Of a stretch of DNA of 64,000 nucleotides, positions 12,195 to 24,167 are shown one piece after another (position 1 is the first letter of the stretch; every line of letters starts with the position of its first letter). Under the pieces are notes generated by a model. That model had not been told where the DNA came from. It was given only the letters and a program-made list of their open reading frames with translations, and made no database searches. Both the position numbers and the translations under genes were made by a program. The stretch comes from Diphasiastrum complanatum. Lineage: Eukaryota > Streptophyta > Lycopodiopsida > Lycopodiales > Lycopodiaceae. Location: positions 25,712,503-25,776,502 of the forward strand of contig CM055095.1 in assembly GCA_029204225.1 (NCBI GenBank), in the 5' to 3' direction.

Positions 12195-12409
12195 TTTTTA
12201 TTTTAGATATTAAAAAATTTATTTCAATGCTCAAACTCGCGTACGAGGTGACACCTCAGCTTCTAGCAAATTGTCAGAGTAGCTTACTATTGCTAGCGCG
12301 GTGAGGCTAATAACATAAGTTTTAAAAAATGATCATTCCCTCATTCCCATGTGAGATTAGGGGCCTCCTCAAATAATGGGCACGAACAACGGCCCTTTGA
12401 ACTTTCCGA

Positions 12410-13310
12410 TGCGTGAAATTCCAGGACGCGTGGCCATTTCTTTTCCGAGTACAGCCCCGCACATCCCCGCCACCCCCGCTTTTTCTCTGAAAACGTTTTC
12501 TTTGTATTTCACTCTTTCATGATCGTTGGCGTGTTTATGCAAACTACATACAGAAAAGAACGCGAGGGGGAGAGAGAGAGAGCGAGAGAGGCGAGGAGGA
12601 GGAGGAGAGGAAGCAAGCAAATAAGGATAGAGGGGAGCTGCAATTGTAGAGGGAGGGGGGTTTGTGCCAATTGATCATTATTTCGCCCAAAATCTGTCTG
12701 AAAATTATCTCTGTCAGCGCTTGTTGGAGTAATGGGCTTCATCGCTAAATTCTGATCTGCTATTTATGCTCTCTTCTTCTTGATGTTGCTGCAGTTTCTC
12801 TGGCAGTTGATTTGATTGCAGGATTGGGTGAAATGGAGCAGTACTATTATATATAGTTGCAGATTTTCGATTAGAAATGCGTCTGGGAAGCCCCTTAGGT
12901 GCTTTAGAGCCCAGAGATGAGATAGCATTGCCTTTTTTTTTTCCTCTGGCTTAGCCTCATTTGTACGATCGGACTACTGATTTAAATTGAGAAAAGGAAA
13001 AGGAACACTTCATGAACAAGTCACTTTCTACTACAGTGTCATTGTCGTTCTGGTTCTATCTAGTCTGATTTGATCTTGTGGAAGATACAAGGATCGTGGG
13101 TTATCAGCATGAAATGGTTCACATGAGTTGGAGGTATGCAACCGTCTGCTTCCCGGGCTTCGTCATACTCCTTCTATACTGCCTGATTTGATTTGGTGGC
13201 ACATTGTTTCTGCTTCTGTGCTCACTGATTTGATCTGGTAGCAGTTTGCACGAATTAAACAGGTTACCGTGGCTCCATTGGCCTGAGATGATTCACATGA
13301 GTTGGAAGCT
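12410..13310 (+). promoter_or_regulatory. Promoter and long leader of Cys-rich gene copy 1
   Basis: This 900-bp stretch matches, inverted, the sequence upstream of gene copy 2 (58255-59250). Conserved blocks include ttttctttgtatt plus cactctt (about 12495), gccaattgatcatt (12666), atcgctaaattctgat (12740), gcagttgatttgattgcagg (12800) and cagattttcgattagaaatgcg (12860). An ACGTGG-type G-box-like core (gacgcgtggcc near 12424) corresponds to gacacgtggg in copy 2. A purine-rich GA tract lies at 12565-12620. Conservation of this length suggests transcribed leader plus core promoter; the exact start site and any leader intron cannot be placed. Confidence 0.6.
13136..13186 (+). promoter_or_regulatory. 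Upstream ORF resembling the start of the main CDS
   Basis: A 16-codon open frame (MQPSASRASSYSFYTA, then TGA) in the leader. Its DNA (13107-13172) is a second copy of the start region of the main CDS (13286-13350): both contain cacatgagttgga...tatgcaaccgtctg. The equivalent duplicated block is present in the leader of gene copy 2 (around 58400-58465, minus), so it predates the gene duplication. Whether the short peptide is made, or the uORF dampens main-frame translation, is inference. Confidence 0.6.
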
Positions 13311-13925
13311 ATGCAACCGTCTGTCTCCCCAACTTCATCCTCCTCCTGCAGTACTTTAATCACATCCTTCTCTTCAGATGGAAGCGATGAGCCCCCCACC
13401 CCCACCACCCCCGTCCCCCCTCTTGCAACAGCCCTTAAATCCCCTCCAACATCTCGCCGTGGCACTGGCTTCTGTCTCAAATTACTGCCCACGAAGCAAC
13501 GATCAAAGCCTCATCCACCCAAGAAGATCAAAAGGAGGTCATCATCCCAGAAAAGCCCAAATCGCCCACAAAAAATAAAGGCAGGGAAGATTTGCGATTG
13601 CATGGCAGGCGTCTCTGCAGATTGTGCAGCCATCTGCTGCTGCCCTCTTGTTCTGCCCCACCTTCTGGCACTGGTTCTGTTCAAGCTGCCTGTGGCCATA
13701 ATCAGGAAGCTGATTGCGGGCATCAAGAAAAGGCTAGGGAAAAGGACGAAATGCTCAGATGTTAAGGCAGAAAAAGGAGTGCTGCCCTCCAATTTCAGCC
13801 CTTCCTGGATAGAGTATTTCACAGAAGATATGGTGGATCATCAACCCTCTCTGGAATTGCGGGATGAGAAGTTTTTGAGGGAATATTTTGAGTGCCAACA
13901 GTTGGGTTTCGGTGGATTAGGCTGA
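13311..13925 (+). CDS. Plant Cys-rich hydrophobic protein of unknown function, copy 1
   Basis: A 204-aa intronless frame with layout typical of a plant gene family of unknown function. Residues 1-50 are rich in Ser/Thr/Pro (SSSSCSTLITSFSSDGSDEP). Residues 60-93 are strongly basic (KKIKRR). Residues 94-132 form a Cys-rich hydrophobic segment (CDCMAGVSADCAAICCCP, then HLLALVLFKLPVAIIRKL) that could anchor in a membrane or be lipid-modified. Residues 133-145 are basic, and the tail ends FLREYFECQQLGFGGLG. The DCAAxCCCP block and the terminal LGFG are what I recognise from angiosperm relatives. The start is the ATG at 13311; an earlier ATG at 13297 is in another frame and stops after 20 codons. 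A 208-aa paralogue sits at 57628-58254 in inverted orientation. Biochemical role unknown. Confidence 0.85.
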   Translation: MQPSVSPTSSSSCSTLITSFSSDGSDEPPTPTTPVPPLATALKSPPTSRRGTGFCLKLLPTKQRSKPHPPKKIKRRSSSQKSPNRPQKIKAGKICDCMAGVSADCAAICCCPLVLPHLLALVLFKLPVAIIRKLIAGIKKRLGKRTKCSDVKAEKGVLPSNFSPSWIEYFTEDMVDHQPSLELRDEKFLREYFECQQLGFGGLG

Positions 13926-14650
13926 CGGTTGTGCTGCTACATGCATTTGCATAGTTGGGCCGTCATCTCATTTCAGTGTTGGGCTGCAAATGCAGGTTTC
14001 TCTTCTTCCTGTTCTCAATAGGAAAGGGATCTTTGCCCCAAGTTGAGCCTAAGCACTGATCGTGTATGGCAATTGCCTTGTCTGAACTGGGGAGAAAACA
14101 ATCCCAGGGACGGGGAAACAGTTAGTCGGCCATAATTTCTTTGTATTCCCCAAAGGGGTGGAAGTACTGAAGCCATTTGCAAAGGGCTCCTGTTTTCAGG
14201 AGCTGATCAGTATCAGTTCAATCGCTACAGTGATATCTGTATTGCTGTTGGCTTTTCAAATCCATTGCATGCTGCAGCATCCAGGCTATATGCATCATGC
14301 AAGTAAAAAAGTAGCATTTGATTTCTTTTCCAAGGTTTGATTCAATTATCAAATGAGAATTGTTTTGATTCCTTTTCAGTACATTGTTTCACGGCTAAAG
14401 CTGCTGCAGCTTCTATCAAACCTATTCTGGGCTCAAAAATTCAAACAGCTATAAGTAGCTGAACTCCAGCTTCTGCAGATTGGATCAAGCAATGCCAATC
14501 TTATTATGCAGGAAAGGCATTCTTGGCATGTTCAAAGCTGGAGCCTGGGAAGCTTCTGGCTAATAGGAACTCTTAAGGAAGCTGCTTATCAGTACATGTA
14601 AAAAACTGCTGAATTTGTAGTGTGGAAGATTTACATCAACCCACAATTAT
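13926..14650 (+). other. 3' flank of gene copy 1, shared with copy 2
   Basis: Downstream DNA still aligning to the inverted copy (56840-57260): caggagctgatcagtatcag near 14198, ctatatgcatcatgcaag near 14284, gctaaagctgctgcag near 14396, and aaaggcattcttggcat near 14513. It probably covers 3' UTR and terminator. No conserved reading frame is apparent, since each copy has stops and indels at different places. Confidence 0.6.
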
Positions 14651-17600
14651 CATTGATCAAAGAGGTTTGTAACCTGGACATCATGTCTAACACTCACAAG
14701 AAAGAAAGAATCGTCAACATTTGTCTTGGATTTTTTGTAAAATGTGGAAAGGTTTGGACTTAGAATGTAGATGACAACTTCTGACAATCACCTGAAGCAC
14801 AATCACTGACACTTGTAACTGACCATCAGAGATGGGTGAACTGCATCATTGATGATGCATTCATATTGGATAATTGCACAATGCACAGGAATGAAAAAGC
14901 ACCCAGTAAAGGAAAAGCTAAAACATATTCCATTCACTGAAGACAAAATAGACATTCACATTATAATTGATAGCACAAACATAGAGATGTGTCACATTGG
15001 GATAGAGTATATTATACCCAATATTTAGTGTACCAATTGAAATAGATTAGTTGAATTGTAAGGTGACATAATAGTCATCTCAGATTGCTAGTTCGTTGTG
15101 ATATACTTGATTAAGCATGTAATCAAGGTAAATACATTTCAAAATATGACCATAAGGCTTTCTCACAAGGTCATTTGTTGGAGGGAAGTGTAAACTAACT
15201 AAATCTGAATTTGGGTCGTGTGATATTTTAGTTTTGAGCAAGCAACAAGCCAATTGCGAGGTGTTTGAAAGCTATATTATGTGGCCACATAAAATTGGAT
15301 GCCGTTGCGACAAATCTTGATTGGCAATCATTTCTTATCGCACAATTGGGCAGCTAGAAATGGTAGGATTTTTTAAAAACATGCTCTAGCCATTTTAGTG
15401 TTTGGCACTTTCAAACATGCTCTATATTGTGTTTAGTTTGCATGTTGTGCCTTGGTGCTTGTCTTTCATTTGAGACTCCCTGCTTGGTGCCTTGGTTGTG
15501 CCATTATTGTTAGCTTGGTTTATTTGTGTCACCGCTATCTTCAACCTCTCAATGAGGGATTCCCTTGGTAAACTTACAGGCCTAAAGACCCCTCTCGCAA
15601 CTAAACTATACATTTCGTATTTAAAGTAGTAGTCTATTTACACATTGCAACAAATAATACACAAGGTTTATCAATGTCACCTAAAATAGCACTTTAATTG
15701 AGTTATCCATGCAAGCACACCATAATAAAAATAGATCTACAATACATTGCCCCATGCAAAACTTTTGAGTTCGATGTACTTCAAATGTATGAATGCTTCC
15801 TTGATGTAATTGTCATTCTTTTCTCGTGCAATTTCCAAATTGTGAAATTTGACTTGGTGGATGAGTTACACACAATATTGAATGTACATACCAATACTAG
15901 AATATACACCTAAATATTACCATAGATGTTGTGGGCCCAGGTTGAAGCTCTAATCTTTACCATGTGTTGCATGATCCACTTTTTACTTAGAAATTTTAGG
16001 TTGAAACCTAGCTTTGTGAAATTTCAGGTTGAAACCTAGCTTTGTTTCGTTATCATGTGCTGGCCTCTTTGCAAGTTGGATCATGTCATCCTTTATTACC
16101 ATTGTTAAGTAGTATCTCTACAAATTTTAGCACTTGTAATGCTCTTGGATGTTGATACAAATGTTCATGTAACTAACCTATACTTCTACTAACACTTTCA
16201 TTATTCAAAACAAAATATAAATGTTGCAATTTAGTCATAATATTTGGCTTACATTGTCTGACAGCTCAATTAAAACCATAACAAAATTTTGCAGATGAAA
16301 TTTTTTTTGACAAGGAAATTCACATTAAGAATTTCCGCAGATTAGGTGGGCTTGAGGACAAAAAATGTTTAAAAAATTGAAGGATGTAGCTAATAACAAA
16401 TTATAATACTCAAAATGCTACATAGAAATTAAAAATGTCATCAACCTTGTTCCTCTTACTTTGTACAATGTGAGAAGAACATAACATTTGATTGCACATA
16501 CTATAAAGTGGAACTTGCAAGGACAACTTTACTATGTACCTGTAGTCATTTTACAAGCACATTTATATTTGTTTATTATTTACCTTGCCATGGGAATCAT
16601 TATCCTAGGCAACTAGCACATGGCATTAACTTGAAAACTTTAAGATGATGAAGGTGGAAATTCATATTTCTTTTCAAAATGCAGCTACAACGGTTAGCTT
16701 TTTATTTCTACCAAAAGGTTGCTAACTTTTTACAGGGGCTTTAAACCTTGAAAAGTATCATCCACTGTTAAGTTCTTTTATTGGAAATTCGTAAAATATA
16801 AGCTTTATCTATTATGTTTAAGCATGTTCTTAGATATTTGTTTGTTTTTGTATTGGAAAGAAAGAAATCTCAACATAACAAGGAAAATCATAAGAAGAGC
16901 AAAGAGCGAAGAAGAAAGTATAATAAAAAAATTGATGTTGGCATAGATTGAGCAACTATGGAATATGGCAAGGCCCTTCCCATGGCAAAACGATAGAGGA
17001 GGTGGACTTGATGTGAAAACTTTGTTTACTTTTCTTTTGTTACCTTTTCTTGCCATAAATTTTTTTTTATGGACCTTTTGGCATCCGGAAGAGGCATGTA
17101 AAAAAAATTTGAAAAAAAAAAAGGAAAAAGGAAAAAGGGAGAGATACAAATTATGTTACAAGGAGGTGCCTCACTTTTCTTCATTGAAATGTAAAAAATG
17201 ATTTTACATGAGTGGGAAGAATTTAGATTTACACCACTAAATTTGGACCTAGATGATGGCATGGGAAGGACTAGATGTTATGGAGTTAGAGATGAATGTT
17301 GTCAATATCATGTGATTCCCAAGCATGTATTTTTCATGTTATTAAAATATTAGGTTTGACCTATGAATGGCTCAAAACTTTTAAGAGTTGATCTTAAATA
17401 AATAAAATAAAATAATAACGGACAATTAGAGGTGAGATTTTACAACAAATGATTGAAAGTAGCATCAATAGAGTTGTAAGACCAATGTAGGGAGTGAAAT
17501 TTAACTATCTTTGTGAGCTTTTCCTTTAATACATGACTACTAGCTACAAAAATAATCTTGCAAGATAGTTTAGAGATCTTGTAGCTATTGGTCAAAGCTA

Positions 17601-20590
17601 GACTTGAGGGTCCGTAAAACATTCCACCAATCCCAACAAAATCCCTTTCCTGACTTCTGTTCCACATGCCCATTATAATGTAATTGATCATTCCAACATG
17701 AACAATGTCATTCTAATCAAAGGTAATCCAATGGGTATGTGAAAAAAGAGCTTATTGTACATATCATTTTTCATCTATGCATTTTCAATACATTCTAAGA
17801 GGGTACCTAAGATAATACTTAGAAGTAATATTGTATTAGCAAGATAACTTTGAACACAATTTGCAATGTGTACTAAGCTTTATTGGTTTACTTTAGCTAG
17901 AGTGCCCCTATGTTTATTGCATTAAAATGTTTGGTGACATTGAATGTTCAAATTTAGGATTTAGTTTGAAGGTTTAGCACATTTAGACAAAGCTAAAAAA
18001 ATAAATCAAGCATAATAAAATGTCCGCCAACTTTGGAAAAGAGTATGTCCTCATCTCTAGATTATATTAGGCTTTTTATTTTGAGCTTCCTTCTTATTGG
18101 ACCCACTATGTTTAATTATTGTAACATTTATTTATTTGATGAGAATTCATACTTGTGCAATATTGGTAAATTCAACTTGGTCTTATTCAAAAAATTTGGA
18201 TAAATGTGAAGGCCAACTTGTGGCACTTGTAAATTTGATTCTCCCTCTTTTCTAAGCTATATTCAAAGTAGAGGAAGAGTGTTACACATGCAAACATGTT
18301 CTATTGGTTAAAATAGAAATTAGCATCTAGTCAACATGTAATCTATGCCATTCATCTTGGTCACATGAATCTTGTGAGTTAGGGCTTTATTGGGATGGCT
18401 ATGGTGCTTAGATAGGTTACAAATGCTACGAGGAGAAAATCCAAACTACTTCTTGTATATATAGAAAATGGACCTATCACTATTTACAATAAAGAAAAGA
18501 GTAAAACAAAAATATATATATTGCTACTAGCTAGTCAGTCACCTTCTTTGTGTATTTTGTACTCCCTTTGTCATGTGCCAAACCCAAGAAAATAGCAATA
18601 ACAATGAAATTAATGCTACAATAAAGAGAGGAACAAGACATTCATGTTGATATAGCCATAAAGCATAAATCACACATAGAACTCCATGAAATCACCATTA
18701 GATTTAAAGAGTGAAAGGAAATAATTGGATCAAATCCATGTGCCAATTGTGGAGTTAAATGCCAAGATAAGCTAGTTTTGTGAACTAGTTTTGTTTCTAG
18801 CTCATAGTTTGGATCTAGATCAATAAAATTTGCATTCTCCATCACTTTTAGATGAGATTGAGATTCGTTTTTCTTTTAAGATTTAACACATTGAAATCAA
18901 GGATATTCTATTCTACAATTGATTACTTATAGAATATGTAATTCATAACAAGACTGCAAATGCACAAATAACTACTTCAGTATTCATGGCACGAAATCTA
19001 TAACTGAAGTTGCATAACAGAAGCACATTAATACAATCTCTAGTTAAAATATCTCTAATATTAGCATAATTACAAAATTGCAAAATTAAAAATCTACTAT
19101 TTGAAATTGTTGCAAAACATCCAACACTTTTTGTAACTAGTATAATTATATTTATAGTATACATTGACATGATTGTGTATAATGGATTATATTAATAACT
19201 AGAAAAATATGTGACTAATCAATAAACCTATTTATGTACAATAGTCTAGTAAAAAACTATTTGGTCTAAATATGTTTGTTTGTTAGCTGAAGCCATGCTC
19301 CAAGAAATGTGACTTTTGTGACTTTTGCAACTATTGTAGGTAATAAAAAAAAAATGATGTGTTTTCACTTGGTTTAAAAATACGACAATCATGATTATAG
19401 GGACAATTGCTACCCTTAAAAGCTTGCAGTTGGCCTTTGTTTGAAAATGTGATAGTCGAGATATTAGGAACAATTGTTAAAGTTGGTGTTCCTAAAATAA
19501 GGGAGATAGGCCTTGCAAGAAAATGCGATAGTTGTGATGCTAGGGATAGTCATCAAAGTCACCGCACCTAGAAATCCACTAGGCATGATAGTTATGGCAG
19601 TTCTTGAAGACGTTGTCTTAATGAATGCGAGAAACTTAATAGTTGAGGCAACCACATATTTTCACATTCAGAAAATGTCATACAATGAGATATTAAGGTA
19701 GTCAATGAGTTCACATCATACATGCACCAACCATGATAATAAGGGGAGTAATTGAAGCCATGTGGCTCCCTCCTCCATGGTAATCTTCAAATTAGGTAGA
19801 GTATTTTGGATGTGACATATGCTTGTACTTTTTCAAAAGTACTTGTTCACTAAGTTTTGAAATCATAACTCAAAGTTTTATAACTTTGAAAAAGTTAAGT
19901 CTTAAAACTAATCTTTATAAAGTTTTCTAAGTTTTCAAACTTTGTAAACTTAAAGATTTTAAAACTTATGTTTACAATTAAACTTGTTAACTTAAGTTTA
20001 AACTTTGAGTGTAAACTTGAAAGCTAGTTTAAAGAAAAACTAAGTTTTGATTTCAAGAAAGAAAGTGGGGGAAAGATGGAGATAGTACACAGCCTATACT
20101 TGTAGGATGTACCTACAACAAGTACAAGCATGTGTGGGCTTGGTGTCTATCTTCCTTGCTTTCCTCCTTGGCCTCTCTCATCCTCCTTGTCTTTTTCCAC
20201 CTGCATACACAAAAAAACTTACAAGCAAAACAATCTCACCACTTCTTGGGAGGGAAATTGAATTTTTTCCTCCACCACCTCCTCTTGAACATACAATTGT
20301 ACTCTTCCCATACCTAAGGAGAAACCTTAGGGGAGTTCTAGGAGCTTCTTTTGGGCCATAAGGCCAAGGGATTAAAGGAGGTGACCCAAAGTATTAGTGG
20401 GGGTGTGACCCAAGTGACCCTTGGGCGAGGTGGCATAGGGAGGGTGGTGGCCATGTGAGTTGAGGGTAGGGGGATGAATTTGAGCATTGGTGGCATTTCG
20501 CCACCGTGCAGATGGGTAATAGGCCGTTAGATGCCTACATATAGGAGTCCTAGGAGATTTTACCCTGATTCACTTCGTGAATCGACTCTA
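14651..20590. other. AT-rich spacer without recognised genes
   Basis: About 6 kb with no convincing CDS on either strand. It holds a short direct duplication at about 15988-16045 (ggttgaaacctagctttgt twice), a degenerate ~70-bp repeat near 19380-19600 and an AAGTTT/AAACTT-rich stretch at 19850-20045. The 20.1-20.56 kb part is less AT-rich (gggtgtgacccaagtgaccc) but has no domain-bearing frame. Confidence 0.5.
19380..19600. repeat. Degenerate ~70-75 bp tandem repeat, about 3 copies
   Basis: Related units start near 19382, 19450 and 19527: gacaatcatgattataggga, gatagtcgagatattaggaa and gatagttgtgatgctaggga, each followed by a caattg/gtcat-type segment. The copies are heavily diverged. Confidence 0.45.
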
Positions 20591-20599
20591 TTTTAATAA

Positions 20600-21190
20600 A
20601 GCTACACTTCATTTTGGGGCTTACCAAGGAATATCAACTAGAAATGCGGCATAGCCAACCGCAAACAATCGAGGATTCTACTTGCTTTGCGACGATCTTC
20701 GATGATGCCCACATTGGCTCCTGCAAGGAGCAAAGTTTGCCCAAGGTTGAGCAAAAAGAAAAGAAGTTTTTGAAGAAGTGGGACAAAGAAAAGAGAGAGA
20801 CCGATTCCCAGGTTGGGAAAAAGTGCGTCAAGCTGGATTGATCAGATTACGACAAGGCGAGAACCGTTGGCTTGTGCTTCTCCTGCATGGAGAAGGGTCA
20901 TCTGTCAAAAGATTGCCCGAAGAAAAAGCAAAAGAAATCTAGCGGGCAACCTAAATACTTCCAGGCGCCAGGTAATTCTAGTATTTCTTTTGTTGATTTA
21001 TCCTTTAAGGATGACACTAGTTGTGAGAATTGTTGCGTTAATATAGCTGCTTTTGGCCCCCACGACCTCATTCGTATGAATGGGATCGTTGGACGTCAAG
21101 CTATGACTGTCTTTTTTTATGATGGTTCCACACATAACTTAATAAATGCTAAACTTGTCCAGAAACTCAAGGCAGCCACTGCGCCAAGTG
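20600..21190 (+). pseudogene. Gypsy-1 gag C-terminus and protease fragment
   Basis: A plus-strand Ty3/Gypsy remnant closely related to the gag-protease junction of Gypsy-2. A Lys/Glu-rich stretch (KEKKFLKKWDKEKRE) leads, past a frame change near 20840, into a CCHC zinc knuckle (CFSCMEKGHLSKDC, 20874-20915). The spacer AFGPHDLIRMNGIVGRQAM and a protease active-site block (YDGSTHNLIN, where family members have DDGATHN) follow at about 21048-21150. The family protease Asp is replaced by Tyr in the first position, so it is dead. Similarity stops near 21165-21190, where the LTR of Copia-3 begins. The remainder is probably the integrase fragment at 30984-31990. Confidence 0.82.
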
Positions 21191-21948
21191 TGTCAGAAAT
21201 GGTGAACTCCTGCAACTTTGTCGCAACACGAACAAGACACAAAGGTCGAACGAGAACAATTCGCGACAGTCAACGTGTCTTTGACTCAAAACACGAACGA
21301 TTCGTGAATCAATCGCAAATCGTAAACACACCTCCTGGACTGCAAACTGCAAAAGGGGCACAGAACAGACTACGAAAAGAACAAAAAGAACGAAACAAAA
21401 GAAGAGAAATCCTTCGCGCTGCCAGCTGGCTGCTCAACGGGCTTCATGCCCAGCTGAAACGAATAGCAACGACGGAGACTAACTAACTAGTTGATTAGCG
21501 TTAACTAGTCTTGTGATTCTACGTTTAGCTATCTTGTAAACTCCACATGGTGGAGGTAAAAACAATCCTCTCTGGATCATAACTGTAAGTAGAGAGATAG
21601 TGAATATAGAGATCTGTAAGAAACAGAGAGAGACGTAGCAAATAGAGTAAGAAAGCAAAAAATACCATAGTTGTGCATGAAAGTCTACCAACAAGCAGGA
21701 CACAGCAAAAGAGCAGAGAGTCATTCTGCCAACGAGCGAGACACTGACGATCTTGCTGACAATATAGTTGTTCTATTTTGTGTATCTCTTGGCCTTGTGT
21801 TGTGTCTTTTGATTGCTAGAATAAAATATGTTGTGTGATGCTTAGTCGAGTGTATGGGATCCCGTAAGAGCTTCCGCACGAAAAGAAAATTCAAAGATAA
21901 AAAATTGTTCGCGAATCAGAAGAGAGAGGACGAACACAAAACATAACA
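21191..21948 (+). repeat. Copia-3 5' LTR (edges approximate)
   Basis: Taken from tgtcagaaatgg, where Gypsy-1 similarity has just ended, to acataaca, 12 bases before the primer site. No partner LTR exists in the window, so both edges are inferred. Confidence 0.5.
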
Positions 21949-21960
21949 ACTTTCACGACG

Positions 21961-21973
21961 TGGTATCAAAGCC
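21961..21973 (+). other. Copia-3 primer-binding site
   Basis: TGGTATCAAAGCC, one mismatch from the initiator-Met primer site, lying 54 bases before the gag ATG. Confidence 0.8.
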
Positions 21974-22026
21974 GTTTCGGTTATCACTACTGATATCCCA
22001 GCAATGATTCTTCCAGACAACACAAT

Positions 22027-23795
22027 ATGGCTACAACAATCCAGACCAGAGTAGCAATTAATCTTGATGGTGCAAATTACAGAATCTGGAAATTCAAAAT
22101 CAAAACACTCTCGAAGGGCGAAGGCATCTGGTCGGTGACCGAGCTCTTAGAGGTGCAGTCTCTAGAGAGAGACTCGAGGAGAGCTGAATGGATCAGAAAG
22201 GATGAGTGCGCAATGGTGATCATCGTTTCATCCATAAATGAAGATCTACTCATGCAGTTGAAGACTGCGAAAGCAGCCATGCAGCGTGGGAAAGATTAAA
22301 GCAAAAGTATGAAGTGAGGACTGCAGTTTCAGTATGCACCTTCACAATCAGCTGCAATCCATAGGGTGGGATGGCAACCAGTTAGATCAGCACGTTGAGA
22401 AGATCAGAACGATCTTCGCTCAACTCGCTGCATCAGGACAGGAGCACCAGGTCCCAGCACCATAGCAACTGATGTACTTCATGAAATCTCTACCGACATC
22501 CTATCAGCCGCTGAGAATGCTCATACTGAGTCTACCAGATATGACATTCGACAAAGCAGTCAGTCTTGTCGCTGATGAGAGACTGATGAGAGACGAAGGA
22601 GAGGGAAGCAGTGATCAAGAGAAGGCTCTCTTCACGAAAGGAAGGCAGAAGAACAAAAAACAAGCCAAGATTCGAGAAGATGAAGTCCTCAAATCAACAA
22701 TCTTGTTGTTGCGATCACTACCACAAACCAGGCCATACAGCCAACAAATGCTGGTTCAATCCAGCAATACCTTGCATGCACTGCAAGAAGAAAGGGAATT
22801 CTGCATACGATTGCAGATTCAACCCAAAAGGAAAAATAAAGTTGAAAAGACAAACGTTGTAGAGTCATCAAAGGATGCGGAAAGAGGTGACGAAGCTTTC
22901 ACGGTACTGACGAAGCTTCGACAAGCTACTCTGAACACGACTACAATGTAGTCATCGATTCAGAAGCAACATCTCACATAAACTGCAACAAGAAGATCTT
23001 GATCAACTTTTGCGAACTCGAAAATGACAGAGCAGTGATTCTAGGCGATGGAAGCAGACACAATGTCAAAGGCACGGCTCTCTACAGCTACGAACACTGT
23101 CAGGCCAAGAAGAGCTGCCAGGAGCACTCTATGTGCCCTCACTCAGAAAGGATCTGCTATCTGTCTCCAAGATGGCAGATCTAGGCATTCGAGTTTTGTT
23201 TGACGACAACACTTGCCGTATGATCGAGAAGACGACAAACAAATTGTTGATGGTCGGATGCAGAGAAGGAAATCTCTAGCAGGCCAAAATAATCAGCAAC
23301 TCTGAAAGCATATTAAATGCTTCAGAAAACGAAGATCAGCTCTGGCATAGAAGAATGTATTATCTGAACATGCGGAGCCTATATGACATGAGTAGAAAGG
23401 ACATTGTCACAGGTCTCAAGATTTCAAGGCCAGAGGCTGAGTTCTGCGAAGCTTGTCAGAAAGGCAAGCAACATCAGAATCCATTCACACACGAGGGAAG
23501 AAGAGCCAAAGAAGTTCTTGAGGTCGTCCACTCTGATGTATGTGGACCGATGAAAGTAGATTCGCTCTCAGGTTTGAGATATTTTCTAACGTTCATAGAT
23601 GATTACAATCGAATGACCACGATCTACTACTTGAAGAAGAAATTCGATGTATTTGATTCTTTCAAGAAGTTCGTGGCATTCACAGAGCGACACACCTCAA
23701 AAAAGATACAGATTCTTAGATCTGACAATGGAGATGAATACGAAAGCGCAGAATTCTCAAGATTCTGCGAAGAACAGAGGATCGAACACCAGTCC
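22027..23795 (+). pseudogene. Copia-3 gag-protease-integrase, first part
   Basis: Gag starts at ATG 22027 (INLDGANYRIWKFKIKTL) and is broken after ~90 codons by a frameshift near 22280. It continues with AWERLKQKYEVRTAVS and FMKSLPTSYQPLRMLI. Two zinc-knuckle-like motifs (HKPGHTANKCW and CMHCKKKGNSAYDC, 22710-22830) lie in another frame. Protease has DSEATSHI near 22960 instead of the canonical DSGATSH, a likely inactivating Gly-to-Glu. Integrase from about 23335 keeps LWHRRMYYLN, CEACQKGKQH, the first catalytic Asp in HSDVCGPM and the second in RSDNGDEY. The frame runs into the insertion point of Gypsy-2 at 23795. Confidence 0.88.
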
Positions 23796-24153
23796 TGTTA
23801 CGAGCTCGTAACCAGTGCCGAACCCTAGAGAACACAGATAGGTCAGATACCACAGTCAGGGTCGTGTCTAGTGTACATGACCAACAGGGCAAGACAGTGT
23901 GAGTAGTGTGCCCCAGCACGGTCCATAGCCATGGCGGGCCTAACACAGCCTAGGGACCCTGTCAGCAGGATAGGGCCCCCAGTTGGGTCCCGACGTGCAG
24001 TCGGCCACGTCACTGCCACGTGGCCGACACTTGGCAGTAGCATGCTACCAGTCCTCACACTGGGCTAGGAGGGGCTTACTCTATATCAGGGAGTAGGCAA
24101 GGTTGGGTGGATCAGTTAGTGTTTGCCCTACTGTGGTGTTAGGATCTATTACA
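23796..24153 (+). repeat. Gypsy-2 5' LTR
   Basis: 358 bp, TGTTACGAGCTCG...GATCTATTACA. A palindromic GAGCTC lies near the start, a CACGT-rich segment (ggccacgtcactgccacgtg) near 24002, and a weak TATA-like region (ctctatatcagg) near 24080. Confidence 0.96.
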
Positions 24154-24154
24154 C

Positions 24155-24167
24155 TGGTATCAGAGCC
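24155..24167 (+). other. Gypsy-2 primer-binding site
   Basis: TGGTATCAGAGCC one base after the LTR: a perfect initiator-Met type primer site. Confidence 0.95.

Noticed and set aside
13297-13359. ATG at 13297 as the start of the Cys-rich gene
   Set aside because: It is in another frame and stops after 20 codons. The ATG at 13311 matches the paralogue's start.
13511-13822. Minus-strand frame opposite the Cys-rich gene (similar one at 57719-58003)
   Set aside because: Antisense shadow of the conserved CDS; its conservation follows from the sense strand.
20107-20361. Possible small gene with a hydrophobic N-terminus at 20107-20361
   Set aside because: Competing frames overlap it, with no domain or conserved partner; probably chance in low-complexity CT/TC-rich DNA.
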